Origin: Lachnospiraceae bacterium
Lineage (GTDB): Bacteria > Bacillota > Clostridia > Lachnospirales > Lachnospiraceae
Assembly: GCA_021771755.1 (NCBI GenBank)
Contig: JAETOL010000016.1
Location: forward strand, 1 to 64,000
DNA length: 64,000 bases
Reading direction: 5' to 3'
In this document: piece after piece, positions 52,802 to 61,298 of the stretch
Numbering within the stretch: position 1 is the first letter of the stretch
How the letters are laid out: the number at the start of each line of letters is the position of its first letter
The notes under the pieces: generated by a model
The model's database searches: none
What the model saw: only the letters and a program-made list of their open reading frames with translations
Told to the model about the DNA's origin: nothing
Translations under genes and position numbers: made by a program

Positions 52802-55102
52802 TCACATATAATCTGAAATTATAAAGGATTCTACCCATTTCTCAAATTCACAAACCGGAAGCGGTCTGGAGAAAAAATACCCCTGCACGGTACTGCATTT
52901 GATTGTGTCCAGGTAACAAATCTGGTTCTTTGTTTCAATTCCCTCCGCCACAATCGTGATGCCCAGCCCTTCCGACATCTGTACAATGCTGGTTATCACA
53001 TTTCTGGCTTTTCGGTTATCCAGATCAGAAAAGAATGAACGATCCAGTTTCAAAACATCTATATCAAGTTCCCTTAAAAGCGTAAGAGAAGAATAACCAA
53101 CACCAAAATCATCCAGAGAACACCGGAAGCCGTATTGATGTATCATGTGAAGACCCTCTTTTACCTTTCTGATCTGAGAAACATCCAGAAAAATATTTTC
53201 TGTAATTTCAAATTCGATCAGTCTTCGATCGATCTGATATTTTTCAGCGATCCTTATAAAATCAGACAGAAAATTATCATGAACGAAATGGCATCTTGAG
53301 AGATTTACAGAAATGGGAAAAAGATCTCTTCCCTCTGCTTTCCATTTCTTTATAGACTTGCAGACAAAATCGAAAACATATCTGTCAAGCATACAGATTT
53401 TTCCATTGCTTTCCAAAAGAGGAATAAATTCTGCCGGAGATACCATGCCTCTTTCCGGAAGGTTCCACCTCACAAGAGCCTCTGCTCCTGCCACCTTTTC
53501 TTTTCTGAAATCAACCTTAGGCTGAAAATATACGCAAAAATCACCATTTAAAAGTGATTCGTCAAATCCCCGTTCCATCTCTCTTTCTCTTTGTATTTTT
53601 TCTGCCAGATTATTATCAAAAAAGATCAGTGTTCCGGCCTCCTGACGTGACAGATTTTTCACCACTGCCCTGGCCTGATCCTGAAGGACAACGAGATCTG
53701 TTTCATTATTCTCAATGGCACAGGCTCCCATCCAGAAAGAAATACTGCATTCCGTAAGATCTGTATTCTTAAAAGAATTGATCTCTTCTACAATCCTGTC
53801 CATTCTCCGGCTGATGATATCTGGATTTTTCTCTTTCAGGCAAAGGAAAAAATGATCCATTTCAATACGTGCGGCAAATTCATCTTTCTCCGGATAGAGA
53901 CAGGAATTGATCACCGCATAAAAATATTCCAGCATACGATCGCCGTTTTTTGCTCCCAGAGAATCATTGATCATTTTAAAATCCATACAGTCCATCAAAA
54001 CAAGCGTATACGCTTCTGCTTTTTTTCTTCTGCATAATTCCTGGTATCTCATCTGAAATTCGATACGATTGATTCCTCCTGTCACATCATCACAAAGTGC
54101 GATCTTCTCAATCTTTCTGCTGTTTTCTGAGTAACCCTTAAACAGCAGCGTAAAAAGCGCTCCAAAAACTACCAGAGCAACAACAAGACATCCAAGCATC
54201 TTACCTACATAACTGTCTGAAAATCCGGTAAATAAATCTGCCGGTATCAACGTAACTGCAGTCCATTCATCAATCTCTGTAACTGCATAGGCCAGATAAT
54301 AATCCTGATGATCTCCTGTCAAAAAACGAAAGATCCCATTTTTCCCTTCTGCAATGTTATCCCGCATCTTCAGGATATCACTGCGGGTATCTTCATCATT
54401 TCCCAATAATACAGCCAGATTCAGGTTCCGGCTTTTTTCATCAGAAGTCAATAAAATATCACCATGATTATTGATGATATAGCTGGTGCTGTTTTCTTCC
54501 TGAAAAACTTTGGCCTCAAAAATATCCTTGAATCTTTCTTCCTGGTATCCTACCCAAAGTGTCCCCACTTTTTCTCCGTCTGTATAAATATTCTGTGCAT
54601 AAAGGATCGTTCCATTTTTTATACCTACTGCACAAAAGCCTTTCTCAAGGACTTCCCGAAACACTTCTGTATTTTTCAGAGCTATTACTTCCTGTTTTTT
54701 ATTCATAATAGTACCGGAAGTAATAATTTGCTCGGTTTCTGCATTTTTATATACCGCAAAGTCAAACCCAAATATTTCCCGCTTATGATCCAAAAATTTA
54801 AGGATGGTATCCTCGTCTTTTTTCAGTTCATTTTCTTCTGAAAGGCAGTGTACGGTTTTCATCCCGCCATCAACCTCCATATCAATCTGGTCCGCAATCT
54901 GTTCTGTATACTCTTTTACATACATCTCTGTTGATCTTGCATCCTGCATTTTCATATCAATGGTACAGTAGACAGAATAAACGATCACAGCCAGAGCCAT
55001 AAGGCTCAGCAGGATAATGTGACGCTTCATCTTTCTTTTTACATAATCAATTCCATTTAAATATTTTTTTCTTTCCTTTTTATAAGAATCTATCTTTCCC
55101 AT
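52802..55102 (-). CDS. Cache-sensor protein with degenerate GGDEF and intact EAL domain
   Basis: 766 residues. Membrane segment ~29-49, extracytoplasmic dCache-like sensor ~50-290, membrane segment ~300-320, GGDEF-like domain ~335-490, EAL domain ~510-755. The GGDEF signature is replaced by RIEMDHFF, so cyclase activity is unlikely. The EAL domain keeps AEALVRW, EFEITENIF, LDDFGVGYSSL, LKLDRSF and VAEGIET. It is probably a c-di-GMP phosphodiesterase controlled by an outside signal, with the dead GGDEF perhaps binding GTP. The ribosome site before 55102 is weak. Promoter at 55168-55196. Confidence 0.9.
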   Translation of the reverse strand: MGKIDSYKKERKKYLNGIDYVKRKMKRHIILLSLMALAVIVYSVYCTIDMKMQDARSTEMYVKEYTEQIADQIDMEVDGGMKTVHCLSEENELKKDEDTILKFLDHKREIFGFDFAVYKNAETEQIITSGTIMNKKQEVIALKNTEVFREVLEKGFCAVGIKNGTILYAQNIYTDGEKVGTLWVGYQEERFKDIFEAKVFQEENSTSYIINNHGDILLTSDEKSRNLNLAVLLGNDEDTRSDILKMRDNIAEGKNGIFRFLTGDHQDYYLAYAVTEIDEWTAVTLIPADLFTGFSDSYVGKMLGCLVVALVVFGALFTLLFKGYSENSRKIEKIALCDDVTGGINRIEFQMRYQELCRRKKAEAYTLVLMDCMDFKMINDSLGAKNGDRMLEYFYAVINSCLYPEKDEFAARIEMDHFFLCLKEKNPDIISRRMDRIVEEINSFKNTDLTECSISFWMGACAIENNETDLVVLQDQARAVVKNLSRQEAGTLIFFDNNLAEKIQREREMERGFDESLLNGDFCVYFQPKVDFRKEKVAGAEALVRWNLPERGMVSPAEFIPLLESNGKICMLDRYVFDFVCKSIKKWKAEGRDLFPISVNLSRCHFVHDNFLSDFIRIAEKYQIDRRLIEFEITENIFLDVSQIRKVKEGLHMIHQYGFRCSLDDFGVGYSSLTLLRELDIDVLKLDRSFFSDLDNRKARNVITSIVQMSEGLGITIVAEGIETKNQICYLDTIKCSTVQGYFFSRPLPVCEFEKWVESFIISDYM

Positions 55103-55167
55103 ATATTTTTTTCACTCTCAATCAGAAACCCTTTTTTCTTATGTCAGCCACTTTTCACATAGTAATC

Positions 55168-55196
55168 ATTTTAATATATAGAAAGAATTGTGTCTA
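55168..55196 (-). promoter_or_regulatory. Promoter of the EAL protein gene
   Basis: TAGACA (55191-55196) and TAAAAT (55168-55173), spacer 17, reverse strand. Confidence 0.6.
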
Positions 55197-55205
55197 CCTT
55201 AATTT

Positions 55206-55247
55206 ATAAAAAGGCGCAGTCTCTCACATAGAAACTGCACCTTCTAT
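55206..55247 (-). terminator. Terminator of the DUF134-oxidoreductase operon
   Basis: AAGGTGCAGT pairs with ACTGCGCCTT (one G-T pair), followed by TTTTTA on the reverse strand, 16 bases after the stop. Confidence 0.82.
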
Positions 55248-55262
55248 ATTCTTTATTTTGGA

Positions 55263-57845
55263 TCAGCAGGTTGCACCGCCTGTGAGATGCTTCTGCGCCT
55301 TGATATTTTCTTCTTTTCTGCCAAGAAGATCATCTGAGAGAAGCTGCTCCTGTACGTTTTCAAATCCGATACGCGCTACTGTGTCTGCAAAGCGTTCTCC
55401 TGTATTTCCCTGCTCACGGAACAGAAGGATGGCTTTTTCTACAATAGAAAGCACTTCTTCTTTATCGGTAAATACTTTGTCCAGATAACGTCCCTGTGCA
55501 ACCTTCTTGCCCCAGCGTCCGCCAATATAAATGCGATAACCGTTTGTATAATCCTCGATTGCATGGAACGGACATTTGCCAACACAGCGTCCACAGTGAT
55601 TGCAGGCATTTTCATCAATGACGATCTTGCCGTTTTCCACTTTTGCCACATGGATCGGGCAGTTCTTTTCAATGCGGCAGATCTTACAGCCTTTACATTT
55701 TTCCGGATCGATCTGAGGAATGCGCTGACCAATGATGCCAAGATCGTTCAGATCCGGTTTCACACAGTTATTTGGACATCCGCCCACTGCGATCTTAAAT
55801 TTATGAGGAAGCTTCACATCGGAATATCCGTGGAAGAATCTCTCATGAATCTCTTCAGAAAGCCCAAAGGTATCGATCAGTCCATACTGGCAGGTGGTTC
55901 CTTTGCAGGAAACAACCGGACGTACTTTGGATCCTGTTCCTCCGGTTTCAAGTCCTGCCTGCATGAGATATTCCCGGAGAGGTTCAATATTATCAAACGG
56001 AACTCCCTGGATTTCCATTGTCAGTCGGGAAGTCATGGTCACTTCACCGCTTCCGAACATCTCTGCCGCCTCTGCAATGGTTCTTGCCTCTTCCGCTGTG
56101 ATCTTTCCGTTTCTGGTGATCACACGCCCATTAAACTTATCCTCTGTATTCTTGTCCTTCAAAAATCCCAGAGCTTTTACGCGTTTCTCTTCCTCCGGAG
56201 AAACTGTTCCTGCTCCATTGGCAATCTTAATCTCGTTAAAAAATCTTGCACCCTCAAGCACTACTGTGTTCTGATAGCCAAACTGGCGAAGACGGTTCTG
56301 AAGGAAATAGCCCCTCTTACCTTTTGCACATACCAGAAGAAGCTTATCTTCTTTGTTCAGGCCCTCGATCTCTCCATTTACCTTTGCAAGCTCCACAAAC
56401 ATTGCTCCATGGATGGACGGCTGAGGATTCACATCGATCACCTTGTAGTCCTTTGCTTTTCCCTGTGCATATTCTGCCGGAGTCATGCTGACCATAGTTC
56501 CGTTGATCTTGTTAAGCAGAATATAAACCACCTGAACAAACGGATGGATTGCTGTAGAAAACGGCGGTGCATAAGCAAAATCTGCATTTTCAAAATCTTC
56601 AAGAACTGCCCCCATGTTCATTCCCATAACCGCAATGTCTACCATTTTATCTACTGCACCCGGTCCAAATACCTGTACACCAAGAAGTTTATGAGTGTTT
56701 TTGTCTGCGATCATCTTTGTGATAAAGAAAGAGGCATCCGGATAATAGTGGGCTTTGTCATCGGTTGGCGCCACTACTGTGATCACATCATAGCCTGCTG
56801 CACGGGCCTGTTCTTCTGTAAGTCCGGTACGTCCGATATTCAGTCCAGGAAGCTTCACTACACCGGTTCCCAGTACGCCCGGATAGGTTTTTTCTTTGCC
56901 TGCCAGCACCTGAGCCAGAGTTCTTCCCTCCATATTGGCAGAAGATCCCATCGGAGACCACTGTGGCTTTCCGGTAAGACGATTGGTTACCATCACACAA
57001 TCTCCTGCTGCATAAACGTCTTCAAGGTTTGTTTTCATTGTATTGTCTACAAGAATCGTTCCCTTAAACATTTCCAGTCCGGTATCCTTCAGGAAGTCTG
57101 TATTTGGACGAATACCTGCTGCCATGATCAGAAGCTCACAACCCAGAACCCCCGCAGAAGTCTTTACTCCTGTCACAGCTTCGTTTCCAAGAACAGCTTC
57201 TGCTTTTGTGCCTGTAATCACGCGAATTCCTTCTCTGAGAAGATGTTTTTTGGCATACACAGCCATTTCCGGATCGATGATATTCGGAAGGATCTGAGAA
57301 GCAAAATCGATCACTGTCACCTGTACCCCTTTTGCTTTGAGGTTTTCTGCAGCTTCCAGGCCGATAAATCCCGCACCGATAACAACGGCTTTTTTTACAC
57401 CTTTTTCTTCTACATAAGAACGGATGGCACTTGCATCATCCGGTGTACGCATTTTAAACACGCCCTGTTTTTCTGTTCCTTCAACAGGAAGCACTGCCGG
57501 AGAAGCGCCCACAGAAAGAACCAGTTTATCATAGGAGCAGACTTCTTTTTCACCTGTATCCACATCTTTTACAGTCACCTGTTTTTTGTCTGCATCCAAA
57601 GCAATGGCTTCTTTTCCCACACGAACCTCTACTCCGGTAAGTCCTGCATATTTCTGCGGAGTATTTACGATCAGTTCGTCACGGCTCTCGATCAATCCGC
57701 CTACATAGTAAGGCAGACCGCACCCTGCATAGGAAATATCTTTGTCTTTTGTGAGTACGATCACTTCTGCACTTCTGTCTTCTCTTTTTAATTTTGCTGC
57801 TGTTTTTGTACCTGCCGCAACACCGCCAATAATTAATACTTTCAT
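55263..57845 (-). CDS. CoA-disulfide reductase-like/rhodanese/sulfite reductase-like/ferredoxin fusion protein
   Basis: About 860 residues from MKVLIIGGVAAGTKTAA (ATG 57845, AAGGAG upstream). Part 1 (~1-440) is a CoA-disulfide reductase/NADH oxidase-type flavoprotein with FAD site GGVAAG, redox Cys 42 in YAGCGLPYYVGG, and NAD site VIGAGFIGLEAAENL. Part 2 (~450-545) is a rhodanese-like domain with Cys in LVCAKGKRG. Part 3 (~570-710) resembles the siroheme/[4Fe-4S] half of sulfite/nitrite reductase: CKGTTCQYG and GGCPNNCVKPDLNDLG. Part 4 (~715-780) is a two-cluster ferredoxin: CKGCKICRIEKNCPIH and CNHCGRCVGKCPF. This points to NAD(P)H-linked reduction of polysulfide, persulfide or sulfite. It starts 11 bases after the DUF134 regulator. 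Confidence 0.88.
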   Translation of the reverse strand: MKVLIIGGVAAGTKTAAKLKREDRSAEVIVLTKDKDISYAGCGLPYYVGGLIESRDELIVNTPQKYAGLTGVEVRVGKEAIALDADKKQVTVKDVDTGEKEVCSYDKLVLSVGASPAVLPVEGTEKQGVFKMRTPDDASAIRSYVEEKGVKKAVVIGAGFIGLEAAENLKAKGVQVTVIDFASQILPNIIDPEMAVYAKKHLLREGIRVITGTKAEAVLGNEAVTGVKTSAGVLGCELLIMAAGIRPNTDFLKDTGLEMFKGTILVDNTMKTNLEDVYAAGDCVMVTNRLTGKPQWSPMGSSANMEGRTLAQVLAGKEKTYPGVLGTGVVKLPGLNIGRTGLTEEQARAAGYDVITVVAPTDDKAHYYPDASFFITKMIADKNTHKLLGVQVFGPGAVDKMVDIAVMGMNMGAVLEDFENADFAYAPPFSTAIHPFVQVVYILLNKINGTMVSMTPAEYAQGKAKDYKVIDVNPQPSIHGAMFVELAKVNGEIEGLNKEDKLLLVCAKGKRGYFLQNRLRQFGYQNTVVLEGARFFNEIKIANGAGTVSPEEEKRVKALGFLKDKNTEDKFNGRVITRNGKITAEEARTIAEAAEMFGSGEVTMTSRLTMEIQGVPFDNIEPLREYLMQAGLETGGTGSKVRPVVSCKGTTCQYGLIDTFGLSEEIHERFFHGYSDVKLPHKFKIAVGGCPNNCVKPDLNDLGIIGQRIPQIDPEKCKGCKICRIEKNCPIHVAKVENGKIVIDENACNHCGRCVGKCPFHAIEDYTNGYRIYIGGRWGKKVAQGRYLDKVFTDKEEVLSIVEKAILLFREQGNTGERFADTVARIGFENVQEQLLSDDLLGRKEENIKAQKHLTGGATC

Positions 57846-57856
57846 CTTTATTCTCC

Positions 57857-58213
57857 TTATGCCTGCTGGTTTTTCTGCTGTCTGTGACAGCAATATTTTT
57901 CATTTACACATTCCGGGCGCATTTCTTCACACACCACCACATCACCTCCGCTGATGGTGATGCCCCGTCCGTTTACAAGTGCATCTGCAATTTTCTGCCG
58001 TGCGCCATTATAGATTCGGGTTACTGTGGGCCGGGAGATATCCATCTTTCTGGCACACTGTTCCTGAGTCAGACATACAAAATCTAAGAGACGTACCGTT
58101 TCGTATTCATCGTAAGCCAGATTCACACAATTTTCTCCGGAGCCTCCCTCCGGAATAAATACTGTGGTCTCTGGTTTTGAACAGATGCATCTGCATTTTT
58201 GTGGTCTTGCCAT
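57857..58213 (-). CDS. DUF134 (UPF0251) family predicted regulator
   Basis: 118 residues. MARPQKCRCICSKPETTVFI at the N-terminus and the helix-turn-helix TQEQCARKMDISRPTVTRIY are typical of DUF134. The protein carries eight cysteines, including CRCIC and a C-terminal YCCH, so it probably binds metal or an iron-sulfur cluster. It is first in an operon with the multidomain oxidoreductase and probably controls it through the palindromes at its own promoter. GGAGGAG precedes the ATG. Confidence 0.9.
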   Translation of the reverse strand: MARPQKCRCICSKPETTVFIPEGGSGENCVNLAYDEYETVRLLDFVCLTQEQCARKMDISRPTVTRIYNGARQKIADALVNGRGITISGGDVVVCEEMRPECVNEKYCCHRQQKNQQA

Positions 58214-58252
58214 GACTCCTCCTCTCTATGGCTGCATTTTTTTGACACCCTT

Positions 58253-58302
58253 ACGATACTGCTTTTTTGAACATATGTCAATATTTTTTGAGCATATGTT
58301 TA
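58253..58302 (-). promoter_or_regulatory. Promoter of DUF134-oxidoreductase operon with two CATATG operator-like palindromes
   Basis: TTGACA (58276-58281) and TATCGT (58253-58258), spacer 17, reverse strand. Two similar palindromes lie over and above the -35: TGAACATATGTCA (58268-58280) and TGAGCATATGTTTA (58289-58302). On the reverse strand they form a direct repeat ACATATGYTCAAAAAA. Likely operators for the DUF134 protein. The rest of the 303-base gap to ppdK holds a perfect 8-bp inverted repeat (GATATTCT, 58361-58379) and the ppdK terminator. Confidence 0.6.
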
Positions 58303-58380
58303 TAATACTTTCTTATGCAACCTATAAGTAAATCCCTAACATCTTTCCTGATCTGTTACGGATATTCTAAGAGAATATCA

Positions 58381-58447
58381 AAAAGACCCTGACCTGCAAA
58401 GATATACCGCCCTAAAAGGGAGGACTTCTGCAAGATCAGGGTCTTTC
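58381..58447 (-). terminator. Terminator of ppdK
   Basis: AAAGACCCTGA pairs with TCAGGGTCTTTT, with an inner hairpin containing CCCTTTTAGGG, and T-rich sequence follows on the reverse strand; about 70 bases after the ppdK stop. Confidence 0.8.
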
Positions 58448-58516
58448 TATTATGCTGTTGGATTTAACAGCGATTTACTGCTTTGTTTGGACACAATTTG
58501 TATAACTTCGTATAGC

Positions 58517-61147
58517 TTACGCGTTCTTCTCAGCGATAGCTGCCTGAGCTGCTGCCAGACGAGCGATCGGTACACGGAACGGTGAGCAGGATACGTAGTT
58601 AAGGCCGATCTTATGGCAGAACTCTACGGAAGAAGGATCTCCGCCGTGCTCACCACAGATACCTACATGAAGGTTCGGGTTAACCGGTTTTCCAAGTTTG
58701 ATGGACATTTCCATAAGCTTGCCAACGCCAACCTGATCCAGTTTTGCAAATGGATCGTTCTCGAAGATCTTAGCGTCATAGTAAGCGTCAAGGAACTTAC
58801 CAGCATCGTCACGGGAGAAGCCGTATGTCATCTGAGTAAGGTCGTTTGTACCGAAGCAGAAGAAGTCTGCCTCTTTAGCGATCTCATCTGCAGTAAGAGC
58901 TGCTCTCGGGATCTCGATCATAGTACCAACTTCGTATTTCAGATCAACACCTGCTGCTGCGATCTCAGCATCAGCTGTCTCAACAACGAATTTCTTAACG
59001 TATTTAAGCTCTTTGATATCTCCTACAAGCGGAATCATGATCTCTGGGCATACGTTCCAGTCAGCGTGTGCTTTCTTTACATTGATAGCTGCACGGATAA
59101 CTGCTTTTGTCTGCATTTTTGCAATTTCCGGATAGGTAACTGCAAGACGGCATCCACGATGACCCATCATTGGGTTAAACTCATGGAGAGAATCAATGAT
59201 AGTCTTGATCTGCTCAACAGTTTTGCCCTGAGCATCTGCAAGCTTCTTGATGTCTTCTTCTGTAGTAGGAACGAACTCATGAAGAGGCGGATCCAGGAAA
59301 CGGATGGTAACCGGGTTTCCCTCCAGAGCCTCATACAGCTTCTCGAAGTCTCCCTGCTGCTCCGGAAGAATCTTCTCAAGAGCTGCTTCTCTCTCTTCAA
59401 CTGTCTCAGAACAGATCATCTCACGGAATGCATCGATTCTGTCGCCTTCGAAGAACATATGCTCTGTACGGCAAAGACCGATACCTTCTGCACCAAGCTC
59501 ACGAGCTTTCTTAGCGTCAGCCGGAGTATCAGCGTTTGTACGAACCTTGAGAGTTCTGTATTTGTCAGCCCATCCCATGATTCTTCCGAACTCACCAGCG
59601 ATTGCAGCGTCTACAGTCGGGATGATTCCGTCGTAGATGTTACCTGTAGAACCATCAAGGGAGATGCAGTCTCCTTCGTGGAACTCTTTGCCGGCAAGTG
59701 TAAATTTCTTGTTTTCTTCATCCATAGCGATATCGCCGCATCCGGATACACAGCAGGTACCCATACCACGAGCAACAACTGCTGCGTGAGATGTCATACC
59801 ACCACGAACTGTCAGGATACCCTGAGCAGATTTCATACCGGTAATGTCTTCCGGAGAAGTCTCAAGACGAACAAGAACAACTTTCTCGCCTCTTGCAGCC
59901 CACTCTACAGCGTCATCTGCTGTGAAGACGATCTTACCGCAAGCAGCTCCCGGAGAAGCACCAAGTGCCTTAGCCATTGGAGTAGCCTCTTTCAGAGCCT
60001 TAGCGTCGAACTGCGGATGAAGCAGTGTATCAAGGTTACGCGGATCGATCATTGCTACAGCTTCTTCTTCTGTTCTCATTCCCTCATCAACAAGGTCACA
60101 AGCGATCTTCAGAGCAGCCTGAGCAGTTCTCTTACCGTTACGTGTCTGAAGCATATACAGTTTACCATGCTCTACAGTAAACTCCATATCCTGCATATCT
60201 CTGTAGTGTTTCTCAAGAGTGTTGCATACATTCTTGAACTCTACGAATGCTTCCGGGAATTTCTCTTCCATCTCGGAGATGTGCATTGGTGTACGAACAC
60301 CGGCAACAACGTCCTCGCCCTGAGCGTTTGTAAGGAACTCACCGAAAAGACCATTCTCGCCTGTAGCAGGGTCACGTGTGAAAGCAACACCTGTACCACA
60401 GTCATCACCCATGTTACCGAATGCCATCATCTGTACGTTTACAGCAGTACCCCAGGAATATGGGATATCGTTGTCACGACGATATACGTTTGCTCTCGGG
60501 TTGTCCCAGGAACGGAATACAGCCTTGATAGCACCCATTAACTGCTCCTTCGGATCAGTTGGGAAATCAGAACCGATTTTTTCTTTATATTCAGCCTTGA
60601 ACTGGTTAGCAAGAGTCTCAAGGTCTTCAGCTGTAAGCTCAACGTCCTGAGTTACACCCTTCTCTTCTTTCATCTTGTCGATCAGTTCTTCGAAATATTT
60701 CTTGCCGACTTCCATAACTACGTCAGAGTACATCTGGATGAATCTTCTGTAGCAGTCCCAAGCCCAACGTGGATTGTTGGATTTCTCAGCTAATGTGTGA
60801 ACAACTTCTTCATTAAGACCAAGGTTGAGGATAGTATCCATCATACCAGGCATAGATGCTCTTGCACCAGAACGAACGGAAACAAGCAGAGGATTTTCTT
60901 TGTCACCGAATTTCTTTCCGGTAACTCCTTCCATTTTGGTGATTGCTTCCATGATCTGAGCCATGATCTCATCGTTGATCTGTCTTCCGTCTTCATAGTA
61001 CTGTGTGCAGGCTTCTGTTGTGATAGTGAAGCCCTGCGGTACAGGAAGACCCAGGCTTGTCATTTCAGCAAGGTTGGCACCTTTACCACCCAGAAGGTTT
61101 CTCATAGTAGCGTTACCTTCTGTAAACATGTAAACCCATTTTGCCAT
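58517..61147 (-). CDS. ppdK: Pyruvate phosphate dikinase
   Basis: Interconverts PEP, AMP and PPi with pyruvate, ATP and Pi; 876 residues, the usual length. N-terminal nucleotide-binding domain (EGNATMRNLLGGKGANLAEM), swivelling domain with catalytic His in GGMTSHAAVVARGMGTCCVSG, and C-terminal PEP domain (GLCRTEHMFFEGDR, CFGTNDLTQMTYG, HVGICGEHGGDP). AGGAGG precedes the ATG. The upstream neighbour is a PPi-type phosphofructokinase, so the two enzymes can recycle PPi in glycolysis. Own promoter at 61213-61241. Confidence 0.97.
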   Translation of the reverse strand: MAKWVYMFTEGNATMRNLLGGKGANLAEMTSLGLPVPQGFTITTEACTQYYEDGRQINDEIMAQIMEAITKMEGVTGKKFGDKENPLLVSVRSGARASMPGMMDTILNLGLNEEVVHTLAEKSNNPRWAWDCYRRFIQMYSDVVMEVGKKYFEELIDKMKEEKGVTQDVELTAEDLETLANQFKAEYKEKIGSDFPTDPKEQLMGAIKAVFRSWDNPRANVYRRDNDIPYSWGTAVNVQMMAFGNMGDDCGTGVAFTRDPATGENGLFGEFLTNAQGEDVVAGVRTPMHISEMEEKFPEAFVEFKNVCNTLEKHYRDMQDMEFTVEHGKLYMLQTRNGKRTAQAALKIACDLVDEGMRTEEEAVAMIDPRNLDTLLHPQFDAKALKEATPMAKALGASPGAACGKIVFTADDAVEWAARGEKVVLVRLETSPEDITGMKSAQGILTVRGGMTSHAAVVARGMGTCCVSGCGDIAMDEENKKFTLAGKEFHEGDCISLDGSTGNIYDGIIPTVDAAIAGEFGRIMGWADKYRTLKVRTNADTPADAKKARELGAEGIGLCRTEHMFFEGDRIDAFREMICSETVEEREAALEKILPEQQGDFEKLYEALEGNPVTIRFLDPPLHEFVPTTEEDIKKLADAQGKTVEQIKTIIDSLHEFNPMMGHRGCRLAVTYPEIAKMQTKAVIRAAINVKKAHADWNVCPEIMIPLVGDIKELKYVKKFVVETADAEIAAAGVDLKYEVGTMIEIPRAALTADEIAKEADFFCFGTNDLTQMTYGFSRDDAGKFLDAYYDAKIFENDPFAKLDQVGVGKLMEMSIKLGKPVNPNLHVGICGEHGGDPSSVEFCHKIGLNYVSCSPFRVPIARLAAAQAAIAEKNA

Positions 61148-61212
61148 TTTACATTTTCCTCCTAAATTTTTGTTCTTTGAACATAAAAATATGTTTTTAT
61201 ACGCACATAGTT

Positions 61213-61241
61213 ATTGTATAGATTTCCACTCAAATAGTCAA
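61213..61241 (-). promoter_or_regulatory. Promoter of ppdK
   Basis: TTGACT (61236-61241) and TACAAT (61213-61218), spacer 17, reverse strand. Confidence 0.75.
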
Positions 61242-61251
61242 GGTCAAACTC

Positions 61252-61289
61252 AAAAAAAGGGGGAAAATCTGTAAACTTTCCCCCTTTTT
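61252..61289 (-). terminator. Terminator of the phosphofructokinase gene
   Basis: AAAAAGGGGGAAA pairs with TTTCCCCCTTTTT around a 10-base loop, with T-runs on both strands; 10 bases after the stop. Confidence 0.92.
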
Positions 61290-61298
61290 GCCAAAATA

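Noticed and set aside
55563-57791. 742-codon open frame opposite the multidomain oxidoreductase.
   Set aside because: Shadow of a strongly supported gene; no start signal and no domain.
58502-58516. A 13-base match to a loxP arm (ATAACTTCGTATA) at the end of ppdK.
   Set aside because: Only one arm is present; no inverted second arm or recombinase gene is nearby. It overlaps the ppdK stop region, so it is probably chance.
58613-60541. 642-codon open frame opposite ppdK.
   Set aside because: Shadow frame of a certain gene.
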